Notes: generated from the letters alone by a model not told the origin. A DNA stretch of 64,000 nt from Alcanivorax limicola (GCF_019931215.1 NZ_JAIOUB010000002.1:62001-126000), one strand, 5' to 3'; shown: positions 51,591 to 60,335, counted from the stretch's first letter. Numbers and translations: made by a program.

Positions 51591-52919
51591 TCACGCCGCG
51601 CCGGCAGCCGGCGTCGGCGCCGGAGCAAGATCTCCCTGCAGACTACTGATGTGCTTGTGCACCGCGCTGCGATAGGAGTCCTTGTGCACGTAGTAGGCCA
51701 TGCGGTCCAGCTTCAGATAGGCGTAGCCCCCATCCAGAATATTGCCGGCCTCACGGCGCTTGATTTCCTTGAGCTTGAGCGCCGACGGCGCGCCCGCCGC
51801 CAGCTGCCGGATATACAGCGCCACCAGCTCCGCCTGTTCGTTGCGCCCTTCCCAGCCCAGGCCCGCCGCCTCGATCATGCCCATCATGAACAGATTGTCA
51901 TGTTCGGGATGAAACACGTTCAGGTACAGCTGCGGCGCACCAGCGTCGCGGGGCCAGTTCAGTTCTTCCCGATCGATAAAGGGATAGTGCAGCTTGTAGC
52001 CCGTGGCCATCAGGATCAGATCGTAATCCGCCTGCTCGCCGTCGGTGAAGGTCACCGTGTGGCCCTGAATATCGGCGATATCCCGGCGTGCCTGAATATC
52101 GCCATGGCCCAGATGATGGAGAATCAGGGAGTTCATCACCGGATGCGATTCGTACATGCGGTAATCCGGATCAGGCAAGCCGTACTGGGAAGGTTTTCCC
52201 ATAACGGCGCGGATCATCAGCCCGTCCAGCCATTGTTTGACGCGACGCGGTAACTTGAACTTGCCGCCCAGGGTGTCCGTGGGTTTGCCCAACAGAAACT
52301 TCGGCAAAAAGTAATAGCCCCGACGCACGGACAGATCCACCTTCCTGGCATGATGCACCGCGTCCACCGCGATATCCGCACCGGAATTGCCACAACCCAC
52401 CACCAGCACACGCTTGCCATCAAATACGGACGGTGAGCGGTATTCACTGGCATGCATCAGACGGCCGGCGAAGTCGCCCGGCAAGGTCGGCATATTCGGG
52501 TGATGCAAAGTGCCATTGGCAATCAGCAGGCCATCAAAGCGGCGGGTGCTGACCTCATCCCCCTGGCGCGTGCTGATCAGCCACCCGGCGCCATCACGCT
52601 CCACCGCCAGCACTCGGGTGTTGAATTCGTAATGCCGGTACAGATCGAAGTGCTTCGCATAGTCGCGAAAATACTCGCGCAGCTCGGCATGGTGGGGATA
52701 GGGCGCCACCTCATCCTTCATCGGGAATTCGGCAAATTCCGTCATGCGTTTGGATGAAATGAGATGCGCGGTCTCGTACATGGTGCTGTGGGGGTTATCA
52801 ATATCCCACAGGCCGCCGACATCGGCGTTCAGATCGAAGCCGACGAACGGGATACCGTATTTGTCCAGATTCCGGGCAGTTGCCAGGCCCATGGGCCCGG
52901 CGCCAATGACAGCGTACAT
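51591..52919 (-). CDS. Flavin-containing monooxygenase, first gene of operon
   Basis: A 442-residue FAD enzyme. GAGPMG near residue 7 binds FAD, VVGCGNSGADIA near 173 is the NADPH site, FDGLLIANGTLHHPNMP carries an FMO-like segment and LILMATGYKLHYPF the ATG signature. N-terminal GLWD is present. It differs from AlmA-type long-chain alkane monooxygenases, which have a GAGISG start and about 500 residues. It likely oxygenates a ketone or heteroatom substrate using NADPH. Leads a tight operon with a symporter, epimerase, SDR and TauE protein, divergent from an AraC gene. Confidence 0.92.
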   Translation of the reverse strand: MYAVIGAGPMGLATARNLDKYGIPFVGFDLNADVGGLWDIDNPHSTMYETAHLISSKRMTEFAEFPMKDEVAPYPHHAELREYFRDYAKHFDLYRHYEFNTRVLAVERDGAGWLISTRQGDEVSTRRFDGLLIANGTLHHPNMPTLPGDFAGRLMHASEYRSPSVFDGKRVLVVGCGNSGADIAVDAVHHARKVDLSVRRGYYFLPKFLLGKPTDTLGGKFKLPRRVKQWLDGLMIRAVMGKPSQYGLPDPDYRMYESHPVMNSLILHHLGHGDIQARRDIADIQGHTVTFTDGEQADYDLILMATGYKLHYPFIDREELNWPRDAGAPQLYLNVFHPEHDNLFMMGMIEAAGLGWEGRNEQAELVALYIRQLAAGAPSALKLKEIKRREAGNILDGGYAYLKLDRMAYYVHKDSYRSAVHKHISSLQGDLAPAPTPAAGAA

Positions 52920-53079
52920 GGGGCCTCCTTCTTGTTATGCTCTTCACACCAGCGTAAGTGATCAAGCCGATGCTGTACCGGCCCGATCGGGACCCGGACC
53001 GGTTAATTCGGGACCCCCCGGGCAGCAGCACGGACCAATAAACACAGAGACAGACAGACCTCACCGCAAGCGGGACACT
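52920..53079. promoter_or_regulatory. Divergent control region, FMO operon and AraC gene
   Basis: A 160-bp spacer holding both promoters. It contains GATCGG and repeated CGGGACCC stretches (52989-53024) of the kind an AraC-type protein might bind, but no element I can assign with confidence. GGAGGC precedes the FMO start. Confidence 0.4.
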
Positions 53080-54063
53080 ATGCCGGAGAGCACATCGAGC
53101 AACCCCACCGTGACCCTGCGTTTCAGCCAGGCCGTGGTGCAAGCGGCCGAACGGCTGGGCGTGCGGCTGCCCGCAGAGGCGCTCTCACGTCTGGATCCGA
53201 GCCAGGACCGGGTACCCCTGACAGCCCAGGATGCCCTCTGGGAAAGCATCTGCCAGAGCACGGATGATCCCCTGATCGGTCTGCGGCTGGGACTTGAAAT
53301 CCAGGTGGGCCACCTGGACAGCGCCGGCCTCATGGTGATGAGTTGCGACACCCTCGGCGATGCGGTGGACACCCTGCTCGAGTATTTCCCGATCATCAGT
53401 GAAGGCAGCCATTTCGAGGCACGAGCCGAACGCGGCGGGCTGCGGTTACGCTACCGGCCCGGCTTTCTGACGACGCTGGAAGTGCGTGCCGAAGCGGTGC
53501 TGGGCTGCCTGGTGCATCTTTCCCGCTGGGTGACCGGCGAGCAATTCCGCCCCGGCGCCATCCGCATGCAGCACGGGCAACGGGACAACGCCGAACGCTA
53601 CCGCTCGCTACTGGGTTGTCCGGTGGAATTCGAGGCCGATGACTACAGTATGCTGCTGCAGGAAAGCGATCTGGCGATCCCGCTTATCCAGGCCAACGCG
53701 GCCATGCGCGAGCACCTGCGCGGCGTCGCCGACCGCATGCTCGCCAGCCTGTCCGCCCAGAGTCTGGCTGCACAGGTGGAAGCGCTGGTGCGTGAGCACC
53801 CGCACTGGGGCAAGGAAAAAGTGGCGGAGGCACTGGGCATCAGTGGCCGGCACCTGAATCGGCGACTGGCGGATGAAGGCAGTTCTTTCAAGTTGCTGCG
53901 CGATGCAGCGCTGTATCAGATGGCGGAGCAATACTTGCGCACCGACCAGCGCCTGACCGATATCGCCGAGGCGCTGGGGTTTTCAGATGAAAGTGCTTTT
54001 GCCAAAGCGTTTCGCCGTTGGGCCGGCGAGAGCCCGGCCCGTTTTCGCGATGCGCGTCAGTAG
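53080..54063 (+). CDS. AraC-family transcriptional regulator
   Basis: A 327-residue regulator: N-terminal arabinose-binding-like domain (PF12625 style; DPLIGLRLGLEIQVGHLDSAGLMVMSCDTLGDAVDTLLEYF) and C-terminal AraC domain (about 225-325; VAEALGISGRHLNRRLADEG and TDIAEALGFSDESAFAKAFRRWAGESPARFR). I start at 53080; the frame open to 52744 runs through the divergent promoter. Its position back to back with the FMO operon makes it the likely activator. It ends 12 bases before the convergent MetY gene. Confidence 0.9.
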   Translation: MPESTSSNPTVTLRFSQAVVQAAERLGVRLPAEALSRLDPSQDRVPLTAQDALWESICQSTDDPLIGLRLGLEIQVGHLDSAGLMVMSCDTLGDAVDTLLEYFPIISEGSHFEARAERGGLRLRYRPGFLTTLEVRAEAVLGCLVHLSRWVTGEQFRPGAIRMQHGQRDNAERYRSLLGCPVEFEADDYSMLLQESDLAIPLIQANAAMREHLRGVADRMLASLSAQSLAAQVEALVREHPHWGKEKVAEALGISGRHLNRRLADEGSSFKLLRDAALYQMAEQYLRTDQRLTDIAEALGFSDESAFAKAFRRWAGESPARFRDARQ

Positions 54064-54075
54064 CGTGCAGGTTCC

Positions 54076-55338
54076 CTAGGGCAGCGCGTGGGCGATGTCG
54101 GCAAGAATGTCGTCGATATGCTCAATGCCCACAGACAAGCGCACCATATCGGAGCTCACCCCCGCCTTCTCCAACTCACGCTCGTCCAGCTGCCGGTGCG
54201 TTGTGGTGGCCGGATGGCACGCCAGTGATTTGGCGTCACCGATATTGACCAGACGCTTGATCATCTGCAATCCGTCGATGAACTTTGCCCCCGCTTCACG
54301 ACCGCCTTCGATACCGAAACTCAGAATCGATGCCGGTGTACCGCGCGTATAACGCTGCGCCAGCGCATGATAAGGGTCGTCTTTCAGGCCGGCATATTTG
54401 ACCCAACGCACTTTCTTGTGACCTTTCAGGTATTCGGCGACTTTCTGCGCGTTTTCGCAATGCCGCTCCATACGCAAGGACAGCGTCTCGATACCCTGCA
54501 GAATCAGGAATGCGTTGAACGGCGACAGGGCGGCGCCCATATTGCGCAACGGCACCACACGCGCCCGCCCGATAAAGGCCGCCTCGCCCAATGCGTCGGT
54601 ATATACCACGCCATGGTAGGACGGGTCCGGTTCATTGAATTGCGGGAAACGGGGATTGTCCTTCCAGGCAAACTTGCCGGAATCGACAATGATGCCCGCC
54701 ACTGTGGTGCCGTGGCCGCCCATGTATTTGGTCAGGGAATGCACGACGATATCGGCACCGAAGTCGATCGGGCGGCACAGCACCGGCGTTGCCACGGTGT
54801 TATCCACGATCAGGGGCAGACCATGCCGATGGGCCAGATCCGCCAGCGCGCTCAGATCCACAATATTGCCCGCCGGGTTACCAATCGACTCGCAGAAGAT
54901 GGCGCGGGTGCGATCATCGATGAGTGTTTCCAGCGCCGCCGGATCATCGCCACTGCCCATGCGCACCTCGATGCCCATGGTTGGCAACGTGTGGGCAAAC
55001 AGGTTGTAGGTGCCACCGTACAACTGGCTGACAGAGATGATGTTGTCGCCCAACCGCGCCAGCGTCTGGATGGCGGCGGTAATGGCCGCCATGCCGGAGG
55101 CCATGGCCAGCGCACCGATGCCGCCTTCCATCTCGGCAACGCGCTGCTCCAGCACCGCATTGGTGGGGTTCATGATGCGGCTGTAGATATTGCCCGGCAC
55201 TTTCAGATCAAACAGATCCGCGCCGTGCTGGGTGTTATCAAAATAGTAACTGGTGGTCTGGTACACCGGCACTGCCACCGCGTGTGTTTCCGGGTCGCCG
55301 GCAAAGCCGCCATGAATGGCGACGGTTTCGATTTTCAT
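54076..55338 (-). CDS. metY: O-acetylhomoserine (thiol)-lyase
   Basis: A 420-residue PLP enzyme of the Cys/Met metabolism family. VYQTTSYYFDNTQHGADLF, Y.SRIMNPTNAVLEQRVAEMEGG, the cofactor Lys in VHSLTKYMGGHGT and the C-terminal GDAKSLACHPATTTHRQL are typical of MetY. It makes homocysteine from O-acetylhomoserine and sulfide, feeding methionine synthesis, or uses methanethiol. The ATG at 55338 follows AGGAGAG; the longer frame to 55443 overlaps the AraC gene. O-succinylhomoserine use (MetZ) is less likely at this length. Confidence 0.92.
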   Translation of the reverse strand: MKIETVAIHGGFAGDPETHAVAVPVYQTTSYYFDNTQHGADLFDLKVPGNIYSRIMNPTNAVLEQRVAEMEGGIGALAMASGMAAITAAIQTLARLGDNIISVSQLYGGTYNLFAHTLPTMGIEVRMGSGDDPAALETLIDDRTRAIFCESIGNPAGNIVDLSALADLAHRHGLPLIVDNTVATPVLCRPIDFGADIVVHSLTKYMGGHGTTVAGIIVDSGKFAWKDNPRFPQFNEPDPSYHGVVYTDALGEAAFIGRARVVPLRNMGAALSPFNAFLILQGIETLSLRMERHCENAQKVAEYLKGHKKVRWVKYAGLKDDPYHALAQRYTRGTPASILSFGIEGGREAGAKFIDGLQMIKRLVNIGDAKSLACHPATTTHRQLDERELEKAGVSSDMVRLSVGIEHIDDILADIAHALP

Positions 55339-55384
55339 AATGCTCTCCTGGTCAAGAATCCATGGCACCTGCAAGAGTAAAAGC

Positions 55385-56191
55385 TTACCGCAAAGATTCC
55401 TGCAGGTGGGGCGCACAGCGGCAGATGTCGAATTGCCCGGCACTAATGTAGATCGAAGGCAGGGCGTCGAACATTTCGCGGGCAGTGCGGATCAGGTGGG
55501 GTTGATCATAAAAACCCGCCTCTGCCGCGAGCGCGGAGAGCGTCATACCCGGGTGCCAGCGCGCAACAGCGCGGGTGATTTTCAGGTGCAGCAAAAAACG
55601 CCGCAGGGGCACCCCGGTCTGCTCACGGAACAGGTGGGTCAATCGAGACACCGAAATCCCGGCATTCTCCGCCAGGGCACCGGCATCCAGACGCTCGGGA
55701 AGGGTGTCACGCAGATGGGCGCAGATGCGGGCCACACGCGGGTCCAGAGGCGCTTCTTCCGTGGTCGTCGCCCCCAGCAGGCGCTCTAGCGCCGCCGCCA
55801 TCGCCTGACAATCGGCAGCGCTCGCCAGCGCGTCTGTCAGTCCCGGAGCAAGCGGCAGATCCACCGTGTCCCGGCCATGCAATGCCGTCACAAGACGTCG
55901 CCAGGCCGGGCTGTCCGGGTCCAGCTGCATGACCAGCATCCGGGTCCCCACCGGATCAAGCGCCTGACGGGCATCCGGCGCGACCAGCGCGGCGCTGGTC
56001 TGGCGCCGCTCGCCATCGACCTCCAGCTCGAAGGCACCGTCCAGCCCCAGCAGCAACGACGCACTGACATGCCGGTGAGGGCGATTGGCCATCAACTGCC
56101 CACGCACCACCCAGCGGTCCGGCCATACGTAAATGGTGCCGTGCAGGGAGGCTGGGCTATGGGACGGGTGGGGCGGTTGTTCCGACGTCAA
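55385..56191 (-). CDS. AraC-family transcriptional regulator
   Basis: A 268-residue regulator with an N-terminal cupin-like part (about 15-100; ANRPHRHVSASLLLGLDGAFELEVDG) and a C-terminal AraC domain (LAENAGISVSRLTHLFREQTGVPLRRFLLHLKI and LSALAAEAGFYDQPHLIRTAREMFDALPS). It lies 46 bases upstream of metY on the same strand, too close for a separate riboswitch, so the two may be co-transcribed. The effector is unknown. Confidence 0.88.
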   Translation of the reverse strand: MTSEQPPHPSHSPASLHGTIYVWPDRWVVRGQLMANRPHRHVSASLLLGLDGAFELEVDGERRQTSAALVAPDARQALDPVGTRMLVMQLDPDSPAWRRLVTALHGRDTVDLPLAPGLTDALASAADCQAMAAALERLLGATTTEEAPLDPRVARICAHLRDTLPERLDAGALAENAGISVSRLTHLFREQTGVPLRRFLLHLKITRAVARWHPGMTLSALAAEAGFYDQPHLIRTAREMFDALPSIYISAGQFDICRCAPHLQESLR

Positions 56192-56326
56192 AGGGCATCC
56201 GTTCGCTGGCCAGGGTCATGTTTCAGCATAACCAAAAACCGCCGCGTTGCGTAACGGCGGCCATAACGAACCGAATGCTGGCCCGCAGGCCAGCAGATCA
56301 GGAGACAGGGACAGAGAGGGAGAGGC

Positions 56327-56821
56327 TCAGTGCCCGGCAGGCCGGGGAACCGGCAATCCCAGCTTGGCGCCCACCTCGAAGCTGACAAAGATCGGGCCGA
56401 TCAGCAGGAACACCAGATCCTCCACGAAGGACGGCTTCTTGCCCTCGACCTTGTGGCCATAGACCTGCACCAGCCAGGCCGCGACCCAGACCACCAGACT
56501 GATCCAGAACAGAGACCAACCGGCATTCTGAATAGCGACAATGCCCCAGACGGACAGCGCAAACCAGCCGGTCATCAGCAGGAACACCCCGATGGACAGG
56601 CGCAGGTACACGATGCCGGAGAGTGCCGCGAGAAGGGTGCCGCCGTTGACCCAGTAGGCCACTTCCGGGCTCAGGCCCAGCCAGCTGCCCACCGGAATCA
56701 GCCACAACAGGCCGAGGGTGGAAAACAGGATCGCCGGGACACAGATAATGTGGATCCACTGGTTTAGCGGGTTACGGTGGCTGTCACCGTAATCATTGAG
56801 GAATGTCTGCAAGTCACGCAT
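56327..56821 (-). CDS. Mpo1-like (DUF962/YGL010w) membrane protein
   Basis: A 164-residue protein with about four membrane helices. The N-terminal YGDSHRNPLNQWIHIICVP and the C-terminal QVYGHKVEGKKPSFVEDLVFLLIGPIF are the two conserved His-containing blocks of the DUF962 family. Yeast Mpo1 is an Fe(II) dioxygenase that shortens 2-hydroxy fatty acids by one carbon; retention of the His residues suggests similar chemistry here, by inference. GAGGCC precedes the ATG. Confidence 0.88.
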   Translation of the reverse strand: MRDLQTFLNDYGDSHRNPLNQWIHIICVPAILFSTLGLLWLIPVGSWLGLSPEVAYWVNGGTLLAALSGIVYLRLSIGVFLLMTGWFALSVWGIVAIQNAGWSLFWISLVVWVAAWLVQVYGHKVEGKKPSFVEDLVFLLIGPIFVSFEVGAKLGLPVPRPAGH

Positions 56822-56897
56822 GGTCGGGCCTCGTTATTGTACTGACAAGATGCCCGCATGGTAGACCCGGCCAGCCGCCCGGGATTGTATGAGCCCG

Positions 56898-57581
56898 CTA
56901 CTCGGGAATGCGCATTTCCCGGCGCCACTCCCGCACCAGCACACTGCGACGCCGGGGGTAATGACCGCCAGGCACGGTCAGCTCACTGATACGATCCAGC
57001 CGGAAGTGCCGGAACCCCTGCCGCAACTCACACCAGGCCACCAGCATGCGCACCCGCTCGAAGAAGGCCAGCATGATCGGCCACACCGTGCGCTCGCTGG
57101 CCTCACCATCCGCGCGCCGGTAGTGCATATGCAGCATCTGCTCCAGGCGAATCGCTTCACGGACCCGGGGCAGAAACACCGTGCCGGGATCGCCCTCCAC
57201 CGGCGAGGCCCACAGGCCGATGCCATCAATGCGGTCGCGCAGATCCCGCGGCGAGGCGGTGGCGACCTTGGCCAGTACGTTATGTGCCGCACGGACCAGC
57301 TCTTCATCGCCCTGCCCGGCCACCCAGCTGGCCCCGAGCACCAGCGCCTCAAGCTCTGCATCATCGAACATCAGTGGCGGCAGGAAGAATCCGGTGCGCA
57401 GCACATAGCCCATACCGGCTTCACCATCAATGGTGGCCCCCAGGGCGATCAGTGCCTGCACATCCCGATAGATGGTACGCACCGATACCGACAACTCATC
57501 CGCCAGTGTGGCGGCAGTGACCGGCAAACGGCGACGACGCAGGGCATCCATCAGGCTGAACAGGCGAGCGGTCTTGTCCAT
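56898..57581 (-). CDS. YafY-type HTH/WYL transcriptional regulator
   Basis: A 227-residue protein: N-terminal DeoR-like HTH (MDKTARLFSLMDALRRRRLPVTAATLADELSVSVRTIYRDVQALIALGA), then a WYL-type domain (about 135-215; IRLEQMLHMHYRRADGEASERTVWPIMLAFFERVRMLVAWCELRQGFRHFRLDRI). WYL domains usually sense a small molecule or nucleic acid. No clear target neighbour. A five-unit tandem array lies just upstream of its start. Confidence 0.9.
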   Translation of the reverse strand: MDKTARLFSLMDALRRRRLPVTAATLADELSVSVRTIYRDVQALIALGATIDGEAGMGYVLRTGFFLPPLMFDDAELEALVLGASWVAGQGDEELVRAAHNVLAKVATASPRDLRDRIDGIGLWASPVEGDPGTVFLPRVREAIRLEQMLHMHYRRADGEASERTVWPIMLAFFERVRMLVAWCELRQGFRHFRLDRISELTVPGGHYPRRRSVLVREWRREMRIPE

Positions 57582-57611
57582 GGCGCCCTACTCTCCCGCA
57601 TCCGTATGCAC

Positions 57612-57686
57612 TGAACCCGAGCGGCATGCACCCGAGCAGTCTGAACCCGGGCAGAGCGCCGGGACTGAGAGCGCCGGGACTGACGG
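57612..57686. repeat. Imperfect tandem array, period 15, five units
   Basis: Five 15-base units: TGAACCCGAGCGGCA, TGCACCCGAGCAGTC, TGAACCCGGGCAGAG, CGCCGGGACTGAGAG and CGCCGGGACTGACGG. The first three and last two form two subfamilies sharing the register. It starts 30 bases upstream of the WYL regulator start codon. Confidence 0.85.
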
Positions 57687-57816
57687 GCAGCGAATAGCGA
57701 GGTAAGGCGTCAGCATGGGCGTGAATTTCCCGTGAGTGAAGGAGATCCCGTTGTACCAGCCCATACTGACAGATTGTGGCAGCAGCTGCTTCTTGTGTTG
57801 GCGACTTGAATGCGGG

Positions 57817-58683
57817 CTACTTGAGTGTTGGCTCCGGCCAGAAATCAAACTGATCCGGCACCGATTCCGAGACGCGGGCGGTAAACACCGGGTCGCGCTT
57901 CTCCAGGAATGCCTTGAAGCCGTCCCGGCCATCCTGGCGTTCGCTGGTGATGTACATCAGCCGCGAGTCCACATTATGGGCATGCATGGGGTGATCGAAG
58001 TTGGGATTGCGCCAGAGCATCTGCCGCGCCAGCGCCAGCGAAATGGGCGAGGTCTTGTGCATCAGCTTGCGCGCCAGGGTATAGGCCGCTTCCAGCACCT
58101 CATCCCTGGGCGCGAGATTGCGGAACAGCCCTTTCTGCAGGCCCTCCTCGGCGGAGAAAATTTCACCGGAGAGCACCCACTCCATGGCGTTCTGCATGCC
58201 GACCAGGCGCGGCAGGAACCAGCTCGAGCAGGCCTCCGGCACAATGCCGCGCTGGCTGAAGACAAAACCGATCTTGGCGCCTTCCGCCGCAATGCGAAAA
58301 TCCATCGGCAGGGTCATGGTGATGCCCACACCAACGGCGGCGCCGTTGATGGCCGCAATCACCGGTTTCTTCGAGCGATAGATCGCCAGCGACAGCTCAC
58401 CGCCGGAATCACGAATCTCGTCGATATTGAGCTCGTCACCCTGGGGCGTGTCATAGCCGAAGATATTGCCCTCGGGGCGCTCCAGCTCCATGCCGGCACA
58501 GAAGGCGCGGCCGGCACCGGTGACCACGATCACGCCGATATCGTCGTCCTGGTTGGCACGCTCCAGCGCATCGAGCATCTCGGTGCGCATTTGCAGCGTC
58601 CAGGCATTGAGTCGGTCGGGGCGGTTGAGGGTGATCGTCAGTATGCGGTCGCTGACATCAAACAGAATGTCCTGATAAGCCAT
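57817..58683 (-). CDS. Crotonase-family enoyl-CoA hydratase/isomerase (ECI2-like active site)
   Basis: A 288-residue crotonase. The oxyanion-hole segments are FCAGMELE and NGAAVGVGITM. The two Glu of classical enoyl-CoA hydratase are not conserved (first position Thr, second Phe); instead GIVPEACSSWFLP places a Glu as in the delta3,delta2-enoyl-CoA isomerase ECI2, whose motif is PEGCSS. It may therefore shift double bonds in unsaturated acyl-CoAs, helping beta-oxidation. GAGGAC precedes the ATG. Confidence 0.88.
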   Translation of the reverse strand: MAYQDILFDVSDRILTITLNRPDRLNAWTLQMRTEMLDALERANQDDDIGVIVVTGAGRAFCAGMELERPEGNIFGYDTPQGDELNIDEIRDSGGELSLAIYRSKKPVIAAINGAAVGVGITMTLPMDFRIAAEGAKIGFVFSQRGIVPEACSSWFLPRLVGMQNAMEWVLSGEIFSAEEGLQKGLFRNLAPRDEVLEAAYTLARKLMHKTSPISLALARQMLWRNPNFDHPMHAHNVDSRLMYITSERQDGRDGFKAFLEKRDPVFTARVSESVPDQFDFWPEPTLK

Positions 58684-58770
58684 GGTCGTCCTCGGGGAAG
58701 CGGCAGGAAGCCTCAGACCATAGCAGAGCGGGCTGCGACAGCGTAAGCCCCGGACACAGCAGGCAGCGCC

Positions 58771-59175
58771 TCAGGTACTGCCGCGATTATTCTTGAGCGC
58801 CGTGAGCACCTGGCTACGCACCAGCAACCCCACCAGACGGTGGCGCTCATCCACCACCGGGTAGATCTTGGGCTTCTGCTTGATCATCTGCTCGGCGATA
58901 TCCACCACGGACCGATCCAGCCCTATGGTCAGCGGGTCCCGGCGCATCACATCTTCCACCTTGGGCGACCCTTCGGCGTGGTAACTGGACACCAGCATGC
59001 TGCGCAGGCAGTCCTGCTCCGACACAAATCCCACCACCTGCTCGTCACTGTCGATCACCGGCAACCCGGTAAGCTTGTGCCGTAACAGCGTATCCACTAC
59101 GTCGGTAAGCGGCGTCCCCTCTGCTATCGCCGGTGGATGCTTCGCCATCACATCCTTGACCAACAGGCTGCTCAT
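58771..59175 (-). CDS. CBS-domain protein
   Basis: A 134-residue protein consisting of a pair of CBS motifs (VKDVMAKHPPAIAEGTPLTDVVDTLLRHKLTGLPVIDSDEQVVGFVSEQDCL and VEDVMRRDPLTIGLDRSVVDIAEQMIKQKPKIYPVVDERHRLVGLLVRSQVL). Stand-alone CBS pairs bind adenine nucleotides and act as energy or stress sensors. The start at 59175 has AGGAG seven bases upstream. It follows Dps on the same strand, separated by a strong hairpin. Confidence 0.9.
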   Translation of the reverse strand: MSSLLVKDVMAKHPPAIAEGTPLTDVVDTLLRHKLTGLPVIDSDEQVVGFVSEQDCLRSMLVSSYHAEGSPKVEDVMRRDPLTIGLDRSVVDIAEQMIKQKPKIYPVVDERHRLVGLLVRSQVLTALKNNRGST

Positions 59176-59239
59176 GTTGCTTCTCCTTTCCTTACGTCGT
59201 GTTCGCGTCGTTGCCATCACCTATCTTTATTCAAATATA

Positions 59240-59271
59240 CACCCCTGACTGACCCGCGCCAGCCAGGGGTG
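59240..59271 (-). terminator. Strong hairpin downstream of dps
   Basis: Minus-strand 12-bp stem CACCCCTGGCTG / CAGTCAGGGGTG (one G-U pair) with an eight-base loop, followed by TATATTT. Lies between the dps stop and the CBS gene; probable terminator or attenuator. Confidence 0.6.
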
Positions 59272-59307
59272 AACACGGCAGATGCCGCAGGGATCGTCAG
59301 GGCAGGA

Positions 59308-59751
59308 TCAACCCAGGTGGGCGCTGAGCATCCACACGGCTTTCTCGTGTATTTCAATACGACCGCCCGCCAACGACGCCGTGCCCTCATCCCTGTGCTC
59401 CTGCGCGATACGCAGTACACGATCAGCCTGCTCCGCGACGGTGCGATGATCCGCCGCCAGCTCCGCCAGCATCGCCTCGGCATCCGGTTCACCTTGCGCA
59501 TCCTTGACGGCAGACAGGCTGGCAAACTCGGCGTAGCTGCCCGGTGCGCGCTGCCCGATGGCCCGAATACGCTCAGCGATAAGATCCACCGCCTGAGCCA
59601 ACTCGGTGTACTGCTCTTCGAACAGCAGGTGCAACGCATGAAAGTTGGGACCTTTCACATTCCAGTGAAAGTTATGGGACTTGAGGTACAGCGTGTAACT
59701 CTCGGCCAGAAGACGTGAGAGGGCCGCTGCCACTTCGGGATTATGATTCAT
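59308..59751 (-). CDS. dps: Dps-like DNA-binding ferritin
   Basis: A 147-residue four-helix ferritin-like protein. SHNFHWNVKGPNFHALHLLFEEQYTEL carries the dinuclear iron ligands at the dimer interface (His, His, Asp/Glu pattern). It should form a 12-mer that stores iron and protects DNA against peroxide. The N terminus is short, without the Lys-rich tail of E. coli Dps, so DNA binding may be weak. AAGGAG precedes the ATG. An OxyR-like half-site lies about 190 bases upstream. Confidence 0.9.
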   Translation of the reverse strand: MNHNPEVAAALSRLLAESYTLYLKSHNFHWNVKGPNFHALHLLFEEQYTELAQAVDLIAERIRAIGQRAPGSYAEFASLSAVKDAQGEPDAEAMLAELAADHRTVAEQADRVLRIAQEHRDEGTASLAGGRIEIHEKAVWMLSAHLG

Positions 59752-59936
59752 ATGCGCTCCTTCCCGGATTGTCGGGATGTGGTGGAACGAAATGGGCCGG
59801 GGATCCTCCCGGCATGCCTGTCATGTCCGACGACGATCAGATACCTGAGTTCCGGGGCGTCGCAGTCCATGCACCGTTGATCATCACACTACGGCGGTGG
59901 CGGGCAAAGTTAAAGAGCATCAAAACAAGCGGATTG

Positions 59937-59951
59937 ATAGCATTTAGCTAT
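59937..59951. promoter_or_regulatory. OxyR-like half-operator upstream of dps
   Basis: ATAGCATTTAGCTAT matches the ATAG-N7-CTAT half of the OxyR consensus and is flanked by AT-rich sequence. The second half expected seven bases away is not seen. It lies 186 bases before the dps start and 40 bases beyond the XRE gene's end. Confidence 0.35.
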
Positions 59952-59990
59952 TGATAAGCAGAAGAGGGGGGAAGAGAGAAACGCGGGCAC

Positions 59991-60335
59991 TCAGTGCCGC
60001 TTCAGGAGCTTGGCAATATCCACCAGCATGGCGCGCTTGTCAGCGTCCAGCTCACGCACATGACGCTGAAGCCGCTGCAGGTCCGCCGCCCAGGGCTCAG
60101 GCTTGGGGGTTTTGCTCGCCGGCAGGTTGCGCGCCGCCTCGAGCTCCGTATAGATGTCCGAGACACGCGTCTCGAGCGCCACGGCCAAACCGTCAAGCAG
60201 GGAAAGGGAAGGCTGCTGGAGGCCGCGCTCGATGCGCGACAGATTACTGGCGTCCGTACCCGCCCGGAAGGCAACATCCTCCAGGGTTTCCATGCGGTTT
60301 TCCCGCCTGCGCTTGAGCACTTCGCCGATATCCAT
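59991..60335 (-). CDS. XRE-family HTH regulator
   Basis: A 114-residue protein: N-terminal Cro/CI-type HTH (MDIGEVLKRRREN..TLEDVAFRAGTDASNLSRIERGLQQPSLSLLDGLAVALETRVSDIY) followed by a short helical tail with KPEPWAADLQRLQRHVRELDADKRAMLVDIAKLL. The start is uncertain: the ATG at 60335 gives a standard XRE N terminus, and one at 60371 would add 12 residues; neither has a strong ribosome site. Target unknown; dps lies 240 bases downstream. Confidence 0.8.
   Translation of the reverse strand: MDIGEVLKRRRENRMETLEDVAFRAGTDASNLSRIERGLQQPSLSLLDGLAVALETRVSDIYTELEAARNLPASKTPKPEPWAADLQRLQRHVRELDADKRAMLVDIAKLLKRH

Noticed and set aside
51591-52919. AlmA-type long-chain alkane monooxygenase
   Set aside because: Start motif, length and internal motifs fit general FMO-like enzymes, not AlmA.
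55339-55384. SAM riboswitch or MetJ-type site before metY
   Set aside because: The 46-base spacer is too short for the large SAM classes and shows no conserved stems.
57612-57686. CRISPR-like array
   Set aside because: Units are contiguous without spacers and too short; this applies to all the tandem arrays listed.
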